NCBI RefSeq assembly: GCF_000473895.1
Contig: NZ_ASSJ01000007.1
Location: forward strand, 1 to 35,921
Reading direction: 5' to 3'
Source of the DNA: Rubidibacter lacunae KORDI 51-2
GTDB lineage: Bacteria; Cyanobacteriota; Cyanobacteriia; Cyanobacteriales; Rubidibacteraceae
Length of the DNA stretch: 35,921 bases
Shown piece by piece: positions 27,692-35,921 of this stretch. The notes beneath the pieces were generated by a model that did not search any database, was not told the DNA's origin, and worked only from the letters and a program-made list of their open reading frames with translations. The position numbers were made by a program, and so were the translations under genes. Every line of letters starts with the position of its first letter. Position 1 is the first letter of the stretch.

Positions 27692-28607
27692 GCTGTAGCG
27701 TCGCTAATATTGGGTATTGTTATCCCGATTTTACGGCGGGCGTTCGCAGTCACCATTCGCTCTCCCGACTGAAATTCAGACGCCATCAGGAGTAGAGCGA
27801 GCTGCCTCGGGCGGCCCTGATGCGTGGCTAGGACTCGCAGCTAGCCAGTCACTGAGTTGTTCGACTGTCTAATACCTCACCCTAACGCCAATCGTCACGA
27901 CTGACTCTCAAACCCTTGATTTCCAGGAACCTGCAACTGGGCACCTCTATTAATTCCCTCAAGCCCGATGGTCGGCCCGGCAGCACGCGCATTTCAGCCG
28001 CCGGCACGCTTCAATCCAGCCACTTTTAGAGGTGCCCAACTGAGGGATGGCTTCCATCCAAACGAGCATGCCATTCCGGCACGACAAGAGCGCTCTCAGG
28101 TTTCTTGCCCTCTTTGCGTCTTTACTCCAACGTTTACGAACGAAAGCCGCGATCGCGATCGCAGTGCATTTCTATACTGCTGCGCTCCCGCCCGCAATAA
28201 TCCGCGTTCGGTATGGAAGTGGAGGCAATCGGCACCTTACTTGCCCCACCCTTCCTACGTGTGATATCAACCAAGTGTTAGCTGCGAACTTGAGAACTCC
28301 GTGATTTACGGGAAGATAGCAGTCGCGCTCGACGGCATTTTCGCTTCCCGCGATCGCCAACCGTGAGACATTATCGTGCTTAGAACGTGAGATACCATCC
28401 ATACAACTCATTTTAGGGGTGCGATAATCAAATCTCACTGGGTAGCTAGCGATTGCTTGCCAACTCACTTGTTTACCGAGATGTTACGGCTATTGTCAAC
28501 TGCTACAGAGTGCGACTACGTGCAAGAGTCGGGGCAGCAGGCCGCGCGCACGGTCTGCAGACCAGTTCCAAGAAACCAGTTACACGAACTTGGTGGGGGG
28601 CGCAAAT
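27692..28607. other. Long intergenic stretch
   Basis: About 916 bases between divergent genes. It contains the 99-bp MITE-like element at 27939-28037 and HIP1 copies. Several short frames are seen (for example 27968-28264), but none is convincing. Confidence 0.5.
27939..28037. mobile_element. 99-bp MITE-like element
   Basis: An 11-bp perfect terminal inverted repeat, GGGCACCTCTA ... TAGAGGTGCCC, is flanked on each side by AACT (27935-27938 and 28038-28041), a 4-bp target duplication. It has no coding capacity. Its ends differ from those of the 212-bp elements, so it belongs to another family, perhaps derived from an IS5-type element. Confidence 0.72.
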
Positions 28608-30530
28608 ATGATGCTAAAACCGCTCGCAACGACCTGCAACCGCTTGGCTTGCACGCTGTCACGCCGGACGAAACGCTGGATTCTCATCGCAGTCGATAGC
28701 TGCCTCTTCTTCCTGGCAATCTATTCGGCGCTCGGACTGCGCTTCGAGGCATTCCTCCCGCAAGAGCAGTTGCAGAAATACCTGCCAACGATTGCACTGC
28801 TGATCCCCGTCAAGCTCGGCATGTTTTACCTCATGGGCATGTACCGCCCAGTTCTGCGCTATGCCGGTTTAGATTTCCTCCACACCACACTCCGCGCGAT
28901 CGCCCTTAGCTCTGGCTTAGTGGTGTTCTTGAGTTTTTTCTTCCGGTTCGGTCAGCTGCCGCGCTCGGTTCTGATTAACGACGCATTGCTGACGCTGCTG
29001 TTTGTGATTGGAGTAAGGCTGTCAGCCCGCTGGCTGCTCTACCATCCCAAGTCTCCGGTTTCGCCTGGCGCGCGGGCGCGCAGCGTTATCGTCTATGGTG
29101 CGGGCAGTGCGGGATCTCAGCTCGCTCGAGCGCTCACGCAAACCGATACTTACTGCGTTGTTGCCTTTGTGGATGACGACCCACAACTGCATCACCAGCA
29201 AGTCTGCGGTGCAACAGTATATACACCCCAACAATTACCCGTTCTGATCGCGCGCTACTCCATCAAAACCGTATTGCTGGCGATGCCATCAGTTGATGGC
29301 GATGTTAAACGACGCATTATTCACGACCTGCGTCACCTACCTGTGAGTGTCAAAACCGTTCCGAGTATCGGGGAAATTGTCTCTGGAGGTGTCTCTATCG
29401 GTCAGATTCGCGAAATCGATATTTCCGATCTCCTCGGACGCGAGGAGGTTGCACCTTTTCCCAATCTGCTGCGCTTAGATATTACCGAGAAAAGCGTCCT
29501 CGTCACGGGAGCAGGCGGTTCGATCGGCTCCGAGCTGTGCCGCCAGATTGCCAGCCAGCAGCCGCGCCTCCTCGTGCTCTTCGAACTCAACGAACTGGCA
29601 CTTTACACCATCGATATGGAGCTGTCTGAAGCGTTTCCCGACCTGCAACGCATTGCTTGTCTCGGCTCAGTGACCGATGGCGTGCTGCTGCGCGAGGTAG
29701 TCGTCAAGTACGGTGTCGAAACGATTTATCACGCTGCAGCGTATAAGCACGTCCCGCTCGTCGAGCTCAATCCCACTCAGGGAGTTTTGAATAACGTGTG
29801 GGGGACCTTCATTGCTGCTCGCACTGCCAAAGAATGCGGCGTGGATAGCTTCGTATTGATTTCCACCGACAAAGCCGTACGTCCGACCAGCATTATGGGT
29901 ACGACGAAGCGTGTTGCTGAGTTGATTTTGCAAGCCTTCGCTGCCCAAGATGATGGCTCGACGCGCTTCGTGATGGTTCGCTTCGGCAACGTGCTCAATA
30001 GCAATGGGTCAGTCGTACCTCGCTTCCGCAAGCAGATTGCCGAGGGTAGAGCGATCACGATTACCCATCCGGAAATCACGCGCTATTTCATGTCAATTCC
30101 CGAGGCCGCGCGTCTGGTCGTGCAAGCTGGGGCACTCGGTCGGGGCGGCGAGGTGTTTTTGCTCGACATGGGCGAGCCCGTGAAAATCTTCGACCTTGCC
30201 GTTCAGATGATCGAGCTCAGCGGATTGGAACCTGGCAAAGACATTGATATCGAGATTGTCGGCTTGCGGCCGGGCGAGAAGCTTTACGAAGAGCTGCTGA
30301 TCGAGCACGATAACGCCATACGAACCCAACATCCAAAAATCTACGCAGCCAGAGAAGCCATGCTGCCCTGGACCGAACTCGAACCGCAGTTGATGGCATT
30401 AGTCGCCGCCGCACGGCAAGGCAATCGCGTCCGAGCTCTGGAACTTTTGCAGGAGCTCGTGCCGGAGTACGGCGGGTGCGATGTGCCCGTCCGCGAAACC
30501 GTACCGCCGGCGGTCGGCTCGGCCACCTAG
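28608..30530 (+). CDS. Membrane nucleotide-sugar 4,6-dehydratase (CapD/WbpM/PglF type)
   Basis: A 640-residue enzyme. About four membrane helices occupy residues 20-140. A Rossmann-like CoA-binding-type domain begins SVIVYGAGSAGSQLARAL, then the catalytic SDR domain begins SVLVTGAGGSIGSELCRQI (about 298-316). The active site reads STDKAVRPTSIMGTTKR, with Met in the usual Tyr position, as in WbpM/PglF enzymes that act on UDP-GlcNAc. The final conserved region is GLRPGEKLYEELL. The product would be a 4-keto-6-deoxy sugar for exopolysaccharide or O-antigen synthesis. GGGGGG at 28595-28600 precedes ATG 28608. It converges with rfaE2 through a shared CTAG. Confidence 0.92.
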   Translation: MMLKPLATTCNRLACTLSRRTKRWILIAVDSCLFFLAIYSALGLRFEAFLPQEQLQKYLPTIALLIPVKLGMFYLMGMYRPVLRYAGLDFLHTTLRAIALSSGLVVFLSFFFRFGQLPRSVLINDALLTLLFVIGVRLSARWLLYHPKSPVSPGARARSVIVYGAGSAGSQLARALTQTDTYCVVAFVDDDPQLHHQQVCGATVYTPQQLPVLIARYSIKTVLLAMPSVDGDVKRRIIHDLRHLPVSVKTVPSIGEIVSGGVSIGQIREIDISDLLGREEVAPFPNLLRLDITEKSVLVTGAGGSIGSELCRQIASQQPRLLVLFELNELALYTIDMELSEAFPDLQRIACLGSVTDGVLLREVVVKYGVETIYHAAAYKHVPLVELNPTQGVLNNVWGTFIAARTAKECGVDSFVLISTDKAVRPTSIMGTTKRVAELILQAFAAQDDGSTRFVMVRFGNVLNSNGSVVPRFRKQIAEGRAITITHPEITRYFMSIPEAARLVVQAGALGRGGEVFLLDMGEPVKIFDLAVQMIELSGLEPGKDIDIEIVGLRPGEKLYEELLIEHDNAIRTQHPKIYAAREAMLPWTELEPQLMALVAAARQGNRVRALELLQELVPEYGGCDVPVRETVPPAVGSAT

Positions 30531-31042
30531 GGAGGGTCGCAAGCGGCTGCGAGCGCACGGGCGATGCGCTCGACGATCGCGCTCGTGGAGGTCGGCACTT
30601 CAATGGCAACGAGTTCGATGCGACCGCCACCAGCGCGCACGGTCGCAGCTTCGGGCAGGCGGTCGACGGTATAGTCGCCGCCTTTGACGTATATGTCCGG
30701 CGCTAGGGCAGAAATCGCATTGCTGGCAGTGGGTTCTGAGAAAATCGTCGCGGCATCGACGCAGCCGAGTGCGGCAATCATTTCGGCACGCTGGGCCTCG
30801 GGGACGATCGGTCGCGCCGGCCGTCCGGGCTGTGGCGGCTTGAGGCGGGCAACCGAGCGATCGCTGTTAACGCCGACAACCAGAGTTTTACCGAAGGCTT
30901 TTGCTGCCTGCAAGTAGCGTACGTGCCCCACGTGTAGCAAGTCAAAGCAGCCGTTGGTGAAGACGAGCGGCCGCCATTGTTCTGGGTGCGCGCGAATCAG
31001 GTTTTGTAGTTCCAAAAGTGAATAGATGCCGTTAGCAGCCAC
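30527..31042 (-). CDS. rfaE2: D-glycero-beta-D-manno-heptose-1-phosphate adenylyltransferase
   Basis: A 171-residue cytidylyltransferase-like enzyme equivalent to the C-terminal domain of HldE. It makes ADP-heptose from ATP and heptose 1-phosphate. The nucleotide-binding signature FTNGCFDLLHVGHVRYL includes the HxGH motif; the later pattern YVKGGDYTVDRLPE and the closing PTSTSAIVERI are typical. No kinase half is fused, so hldA/rfaE1 must lie elsewhere. Lying next to a nucleotide-sugar dehydratase, it fits surface-polysaccharide synthesis. Confidence 0.92.
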   Translation of the reverse strand: MAANGIYSLLELQNLIRAHPEQWRPLVFTNGCFDLLHVGHVRYLQAAKAFGKTLVVGVNSDRSVARLKPPQPGRPARPIVPEAQRAEMIAALGCVDAATIFSEPTASNAISALAPDIYVKGGDYTVDRLPEAATVRAGGGRIELVAIEVPTSTSAIVERIARALAAACDPP

Positions 31043-31310
31043 TGCACGCTAGGGATAGACACATCGCTCCCACTTTAGCCCCAACCGTTGTCAGCGATCG
31101 CTCTGCTGAGCTGAAACTCCCATGCCGCTCGCCCAATCGGATCCGTGCGGAGTGCTTGTTCCAAACCAACATCTGCCATAATCTTGTCGTGAGGAGTTTA
31201 ATAGGGCTGAAAAGTCTGCTTTAAGCTGATTTGTGTCAATTCGACTAAAGCAGTTTCATCGAAGAAATTAGACTCCATAAAATCTAGTACAAATGTAAGG
31301 AGAGCGCGAC

Positions 31311-32105
31311 ATGCAACGCTGGATGGTGGGAGCTATAGCACTGTGCTGGTTGACCCTCGGCTGGATAATGCCACTTAATGCTGGCGAAATGCGCAGGGCG
31401 TTACCAACCGATTTTGAAAAGCTCAAAGCAATTGTGACCTGCATTCGCTGCGACCTTCAGGGTTTCGAGCTCAACGGAGCCGACCTGTTCGATGCCAACC
31501 TCACCGATAGCTATCTGGCTGAAGCGAAACTGAACAATGCAAACTTGGGCGAGGCAATTCTGGATCGCGTTAGCCTGCGCCGGGCATCGCTGAAGAAGGC
31601 ATCGCTGAGGTTTGCCAGTTTGGCAGGAGCCGATCTGCGGCAAGCCAACCTGGGGGCTGCCGATTTGGTTAGTGCAGATTTCGAAGGGGGGCTGCTCGAT
31701 CGGGCTCGGCTTGTCGATGCCAATCTTAACGGAGCCAACCTGCACGGAGCGAGTCTCATTGATACGGTCTTCAAGCAGGCTTCGCTACGCGATGCGGACT
31801 TGTCGGCCGTGGAGGCAACACTGGCCAACTTCCAGGGAGCAGACTTGAATGGCGCGCGTCTGATCGGCGCTGACTTGAGTGGTGCGAATTTAACGGGTGT
31901 TGTTGCTGCCGAGGCCGTTCTCGACGAAGCTGACCTCACCGACACCGATTTGACTGATGCCAACTTCGCAAACGCCAACTTCATCAACGTGTACCTTATG
32001 GGTGCGAAATTTTGCCACACGACCTTACCCGACGGGCAGGAAGTCAACCGAGACTGCCCTCAGGACAAGCCTGTTGCATCTTTACTCAATGTTGGTCCTG
32101 CATAG
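31311..32105 (+). CDS. Exported pentapeptide-repeat protein
   Basis: A 264-residue protein with a signal peptide (about residues 5-24, VGAIALCWLTLGWIMPLNA) and about 35 tandem pentapeptides of the A(D/N)LXX kind from residue 50 to 240 (for example GADLSGANLTG). These form a right-handed quadrilateral beta-helix. Two Cys pairs flank the repeats (CIRC near 44-47; CHTT and DCPQ at the end), which could cap the fold in an oxidising lumen or periplasm. A good ribosome site, AAGGAG, lies upstream of the ATG. Function is unknown. Confidence 0.85.
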   Translation: MQRWMVGAIALCWLTLGWIMPLNAGEMRRALPTDFEKLKAIVTCIRCDLQGFELNGADLFDANLTDSYLAEAKLNNANLGEAILDRVSLRRASLKKASLRFASLAGADLRQANLGAADLVSADFEGGLLDRARLVDANLNGANLHGASLIDTVFKQASLRDADLSAVEATLANFQGADLNGARLIGADLSGANLTGVVAAEAVLDEADLTDTDLTDANFANANFINVYLMGAKFCHTTLPDGQEVNRDCPQDKPVASLLNVGPA

Positions 32106-32398
32106 TAAGGGTCTCGCAGATGCGGATCCCGAACGGTAGCGATGCTTCTAACCCAGCCTTAGCATCACTCATCGGGGCTACCCTGCAAAACCATTGCAAA
32201 GATGCCAAGACCGATGCTTGAATCCTGGTGTTGATGGTGGTCTGGTGGCGATCGCTCGCGACTTCCTGGAGGGGGCGGCTGGAATTATCCGGCCGCTTAG
32301 CTGACGTTGCCACGAAAGTTTGCGATTTCGAGCGGGCGTTTGTAAAGACATTGAGTTACAGTGTCCTCACTTGCTGACATGATTCGTCATAGCTTCTG

Positions 32399-33286
32399 AT
32401 GTTAAGCCGCCTCCACCGTGCAGCCAACGCGCGCGACTTCCTGGTGACTGCTGAAATCTGCCCTCCAAAGGGAGGAGATCCGCAGCGTATGTTGAAGATG
32501 GCGGCGGCTTTGCGGAGTCGGGTTCACGCCGTCAATGTCACCGATGGCAGTCGGGCCGTGATGCGCATGTCGTCGCTGGCTGCGTCGGTGCTACTGCTTC
32601 AGAACGGGATCGAGCCTGTGTGTCAGCTTGCCTGCCGCGATCGCAACGCGATCGCCTTGCAGGCCGATCTGCTCGGCGCGCACGCGCTCGGCATTCGCAA
32701 TGTGCTAGCCCTGACTGGAGACCCGGTAAAGGCTGGCGATCATCCCAATGCCAAGAGCGTCTTCGAGTTAGAGTCGGTCCGGCTGCTAAAGGCGATCGGC
32801 AAACTCAATCGCGGTTACGACGCAAATGATAAGGCATTACCGGATGGCGCCCTCGATTTGTTCGTCGGTGCAGCAGTCCACCCCCAAATCAAAAGTTGGT
32901 CGAGCCTGCAGCAGCGCTTCGAGCGCAAAGTTGCAGCTGGAGCGCAGTTTTTTCAAAGCCAGCTCATCGTTGATTTCGATCGCTTCGACAAATTCGTAAC
33001 GCAGATTGCTGCACCCTGCAACCGCCCCGTACTGGCGGGTATTTTTCTGCTCAAATCTGCTAAAAATGCGCGTTTTATCAATAAAAACCTGCCGGGCGTG
33101 GCAATTCCCGAAGACACGATCTCGCGGTTAGAAAGGGCCAAACACCCCCTTCAGGAGGGTTTGGACATTGCTGCCGAGCAGGTTCGAGCGGCGCGCGATA
33201 TCTGTCAAGGCGTTCATTTAATGGCAGTCAAGCGCGAGGAACTCATCCCAGAAATTCTGGACCGCGCGGGCATCGAAAGGCTTTAA
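32399..33286 (+). CDS. metF: Methylenetetrahydrofolate reductase family protein
   Basis: A 295-residue TIM-barrel flavoprotein that reduces 5,10-methylene-THF to 5-methyl-THF for methionine synthesis. Motifs include VTAEICPPKGGDP (catalytic Glu of the first strand), AVNVTDGSRAVMRMS, IEPVCQLACRDRN, NVLALTGDP and AGAQFFQSQLIVD. This form is typical of the cyanobacterial clade; the electron donor may be ferredoxin-linked instead of NADH, but this cannot be told from the sequence. The start ATG at 32399 fits the family length. Confidence 0.88.
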   Translation: MLSRLHRAANARDFLVTAEICPPKGGDPQRMLKMAAALRSRVHAVNVTDGSRAVMRMSSLAASVLLLQNGIEPVCQLACRDRNAIALQADLLGAHALGIRNVLALTGDPVKAGDHPNAKSVFELESVRLLKAIGKLNRGYDANDKALPDGALDLFVGAAVHPQIKSWSSLQQRFERKVAAGAQFFQSQLIVDFDRFDKFVTQIAAPCNRPVLAGIFLLKSAKNARFINKNLPGVAIPEDTISRLERAKHPLQEGLDIAAEQVRAARDICQGVHLMAVKREELIPEILDRAGIERL

Positions 33287-33437
33287 TCTCGATACCGTCC
33301 GATCGGTATTGCGCGCAAGCTCTGGCTAGATCTGCAGGTCTGCGGCGGTATTCGCATAGAGCGGGTCCCGATAGCCCTATCTAGTAGTTCGCGTTTGCGT
33401 TCGAGTGCCACCAAGAATGTTGAGAGCACGAGTAGCT

Positions 33438-33884
33438 CTAAATCGCCAGCAAAGCGATCGCGATGCCGAGAGTCAGTCCGACGAGAACCTGAACGGGCGT
33501 GTGACCGAGGAGTTCTTTGAGGCGTGCTTCGTCAAAGTGTTTGTGTTCGCTGAACAGCTCGTCGATAATGCGGTTCAGCACGCGCGCTTGCTTGCCCGCG
33601 GCTTGGCGGACGCCTGCAGCATCGTACATGACGATGACTGCAAACAGGCACGCGATCGCGAACTCGGAGCTCGCCCAGCCAACAGTAATGCCGACACCGG
33701 TTGCCAAGGATGCCACGAGTGCTGAATGGGCGCTCGGCATCCCGCCGGTCGTAAACAGATTTTTGACGTCAAACTTGCGGTTGCGTGCGAGTTCGATCGG
33801 GATCTTCAGTACCTGCGCAAGCAGGCAAGCCCCAACGGCCACGATCAGCACGCGGTTGTGGATTACATCGGCAATATCCTGCAC
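33438..33884 (-). CDS. Divergent PAP2 family membrane protein (DUF212, YuiD-like)
   Basis: A 148-residue membrane protein with about four helices and the conserved LFTTGGMPSAHSALVASLATGVG at about residues 43-65 (the H and S are the phosphatase-like residues), followed by YDAAGVRQAAGKQARVLN and ELLGHTPVQVLVGLTLG. It may dephosphorylate a lipid pyrophosphate. It lies 15 bases downstream of crtE, and a role in isoprenoid diphosphate handling is an attractive inference. Confidence 0.88.
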   Translation of the reverse strand: MQDIADVIHNRVLIVAVGACLLAQVLKIPIELARNRKFDVKNLFTTGGMPSAHSALVASLATGVGITVGWASSEFAIACLFAVIVMYDAAGVRQAAGKQARVLNRIIDELFSEHKHFDEARLKELLGHTPVQVLVGLTLGIAIALLAI

Positions 33885-33899
33885 GGTCGCCCCCCTCGC

Positions 33900-34829
33900 C
33901 TAGTTCCGGCGCGTGACGATCGCGCGCGCGATTCCCTGTAGCGGTAAGGCCCGCTCGCCGAATGCAGCTAGGTCTTCGATCGCAGCCTCGCTCAGATCGC
34001 GAGCGCGCTCGCGCGAGGCCTCCAATCCCCAGAGACTCGGATAAGTAGCCTTATCGGCCCGCAAGTCTTTGCCAGCCGTTTTTCCCAGTTCTTCTCGGGT
34101 TGACGTGATGTCGAGGATGTCGTCGACAATCTGAAAGGCCAGCCCAACTCGTTGGGCATAGCGCGTCAAGCACGCCAAGTCGGCCTCGCTCGCGCCTGCG
34201 AGAGTTGCACCGCAGGTGACACTCGATTCTAAAAGTGCTCCGGTCTTGTGGGTGTGGATGAAATTGAGCGTTTCCACCGTTACGTTGGGATCGCCCTCGC
34301 AGGCCAGATCCACCACCTGACCCCCGACAAGGCCGGCAGCACTGGCCGCGCGACCGAGGCGCGCGATGACTCGCAAAATACGCTCGGGCGGGACGCCACG
34401 AGTTTCCTCGACAATATGCTCAAAGGCATAGGCTAGCAAGCCGTCGCCTGCCAGAATCGCGATGTCGTCGCCGTAAATCTTGTGGTTGGTTAGCTTGCCG
34501 CGTCGGTAGTCGTCGTTGTCCATGGAAGGGAGATCGTCGTGGATCAACGACATAGTATGCACCATCTCCAACCCACAGGCCGTGGGCATAGCCAACTCGC
34601 TTGTCCCGCCCAACAACTCGCAAGTGGCCAGGCACAAGATCGGGCGCAAGCGTTTACCGCCTGCAAGTAGCGAGTAGCGCATCGACTCGTAGATCGTCAG
34701 CGGCTCGGAGACAGGCAAGGCGCAGTCCAGCGCTGCTTCCACGAGCTGCTTGCGTTCTTTGAGATACGCGTTGAGGTCGAAGGATACGGCGTCTTGCTGG
34801 GGCGCAGGTCGTCCGTCGGCCATCACCAT
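33900..34829 (-). CDS. crtE: Geranylgeranyl diphosphate synthase
   Basis: A 309-residue all-trans polyprenyl synthase that condenses isopentenyl units to GGPP for carotenoids, the chlorophyll phytyl tail and quinones. The first Asp-rich motif is in [18 protein letters not shown] and the second in [12 protein letters not shown]; substrate-binding GGKRLRP precedes them. Length and residues match cyanobacterial CrtE. The start is ATG 34829 (or 34823). It is 30 bases after folD and 15 before the PAP2-like gene, so the three are probably one transcript. Confidence 0.93.
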   Translation of the reverse strand: MVMADGRPAPQQDAVSFDLNAYLKERKQLVEAALDCALPVSEPLTIYESMRYSLLAGGKRLRPILCLATCELLGGTSELAMPTACGLEMVHTMSLIHDDLPSMDNDDYRRGKLTNHKIYGDDIAILAGDGLLAYAFEHIVEETRGVPPERILRVIARLGRAASAAGLVGGQVVDLACEGDPNVTVETLNFIHTHKTGALLESSVTCGATLAGASEADLACLTRYAQRVGLAFQIVDDILDITSTREELGKTAGKDLRADKATYPSLWGLEASRERARDLSEAAIEDLAAFGERALPLQGIARAIVTRRN

Positions 34830-34859
34830 ATTGTCTGTCCGGAAACCATCACCAAGATT

Positions 34860-35771
34860 CTACAAGGCTGCGTGCGCTTCTGAGCGACGTCGCTCCCAGC
34901 TTGTAACCCAGCTTGTAATAGTATTCTCCAGCAGTAGGGCAACGGTCATCGGTCCAACGCCGCCGGGGACGGGCGCGATCGCGCTGGCAACCCTGGAAAC
35001 GCCGTCGAAGTCTACATCGCCGGTCAAGTGATGGCTGCCATCGGGGTTCGTGACACGCACGATGCCTACATCTACAACAACGGCACCAGGCTTGACCAAC
35101 TCCGGCCCGATCAGCCCGGCCTTGCCGACGGCTGGGACGAGAATATCGGCTTTCCGGGCAAGATCGCAGAGGTCAGATGCAGACGTGTGCGAATGAGCGA
35201 TCGCGACACTGGCGTTCGCCTCCAGCAGCATCAGGGCCATGGGTTTACCGACGAGAATGCTACGACCGACGACCAGCGCGCGTTTGCCGGCCGGATCGAT
35301 ATCGTATTCGGCGAGCAGGCGCATGACCCCGGCAGGTGTGCAACTGCGGAGTCCCGGCTCGGAACGAACGAGCCGACCGAGGTTGACCGGGTGCAATCCG
35401 TCGGCATCCTTCTCGGGACGGATGCGATAGAGCAACGCCGTGGCGTCGAGATGAGATGGCAGAGGAAGTTGTAGGAGGATGCCGTCGACGCAATCATCGG
35501 CATTGAGCAAGTCGATCGCTACTTCGAGTTCCGTCTGGGTAACGGTAACGGGGAAATGCTGCCCGAAGGACGCGATACCGACTTTAGAGGAGGCCCGTTC
35601 CTTGTTTCGAACATAAACAGCACTGGCTGGGTTTTCGCCGACCATCAATACGGCAAGTCCGGGCGGGCGGCCGATTTTGGGTTCAAGGGTGGCGATGCGT
35701 TTTTTGTACTCGTTTTGTAGAGAACGAGCTAGGGCTTTCCCATCGAGTAAGCGAGCAGCAATGTCGGTCAC
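34860..35771 (-). CDS. folD: Bifunctional methylenetetrahydrofolate dehydrogenase/cyclohydrolase
   Basis: FolD (303 residues) oxidises 5,10-methylene-THF to methenyl-THF and hydrolyses it to 10-formyl-THF. Motifs include [18 protein letters not shown] (catalytic Tyr and Lys), [31 protein letters not shown]-binding [13 protein letters not shown], and the closing [17 protein letters not shown]. It starts with GTG at 35771; a stop codon lies a few codons upstream in frame and no ATG is available before the conserved region. No clear ribosome site is seen. It is the first gene of the folD-crtE-PAP2-like cluster. Confidence 0.96.
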   Translation of the reverse strand: MTDIAARLLDGKALARSLQNEYKKRIATLEPKIGRPPGLAVLMVGENPASAVYVRNKERASSKVGIASFGQHFPVTVTQTELEVAIDLLNADDCVDGILLQLPLPSHLDATALLYRIRPEKDADGLHPVNLGRLVRSEPGLRSCTPAGVMRLLAEYDIDPAGKRALVVGRSILVGKPMALMLLEANASVAIAHSHTSASDLCDLARKADILVPAVGKAGLIGPELVKPGAVVVDVGIVRVTNPDGSHHLTGDVDFDGVSRVASAIAPVPGGVGPMTVALLLENTITSWVTSWERRRSEAHAAL

Positions 35772-35921
35772 GGGTCGGTTTGATTAAGCTGTTTCGCCTA
35801 GTGTGCCAAATCGCGCACTAAAGCGATCGCCTTTGTCGAGCTGGGGCGGGCTTGAGGAACGGGTCCCAGTCACCCCGCGCTTCACGCCCCACAGTACCGC
35901 GACAGACGCAAACACTATAGA

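Noticed and set aside
28514-28530. 16-base match to the DUF4346 gene end (GCGACTACGTGCAAGA at about 19370)
   Set aside because: Isolated match without flanking similarity; likely chance.

Overview
The window comes from a cyanobacterial chromosome. It carries photosystem I genes psaL and psaI, a Psb32-type thylakoid protein, a DUF6816-type protein, the phylloquinone methyltransferase menG, a folD-crtE-PAP2-like cluster, and many copies of the cyanobacterial HIP1 octamer GCGATCGC. Base composition is GC-rich in most genes. A unicellular marine cyanobacterium is plausible, but the species cannot be fixed from the sequence.

Layout. Positions 129-5858 hold minus-strand housekeeping genes: a sulfotransferase, the tRNA 2-selenouridine synthase SelU, a small exported protein with a GST-like protein, a J-domain co-chaperone and a P-loop kinase. 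Positions 6240-8765 run on the plus strand: a TPR-like/rhomboid protease, a DUF554 membrane protein and tRNA-Arg(TCT) with a clear promoter. Positions 8766-14560 look like an accessory island beside the tRNA gene. It holds an XRE-like regulator, an IS110-family element, a two-gene unit (a small Trypco1-like protein and a metacaspase fused to a formylglycine-generating-enzyme-like C-lectin domain), and a decayed Doc/Fic toxin. From 14566 on the core genome returns: pentapeptide protein, lgt, an alkaline-phosphatase-superfamily enzyme, two MITE-like copies, a DUF4346 protein, psb32, psaL-psaI, a ferritin-like gene broken by a stop codon, an LD-carboxypeptidase, an HNH protein, menG, a DUF6816 protein, a HEAT-repeat protein, a third MITE-like element, a membrane nucleotide-sugar dehydratase, rfaE2, a lumenal-type pentapeptide protein, metF and folD-crtE-PAP2-like.

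The most interesting part is 11115-13782. The metacaspase-FGE protein ends in a segment with the form of a diversity-generating-retroelement variable region. It has asparagine-template-like positions changed to many residues, framed by conserved GGGW, CRSA and NIGFRV words. The upstream partner belongs to a small family known to co-occur with proteases in bacterial conflict systems. No reverse transcriptase or template repeat is visible here, and an IS110 element sits directly 3' of the variable end. The working idea is a protease-armed recognition system whose sensor may be diversified in trans, or has been frozen by loss of its retroelement.

Signs of genome erosion and mobility recur: two 212-bp MITE-like copies and one 99-bp element, each with 4-bp target duplications; an in-frame TAG in the ferritin-like gene; an in-frame TGA in the DUF4346 gene; a frameshifted doc; and a 30-bp in-frame duplication in the IS110 transposase.
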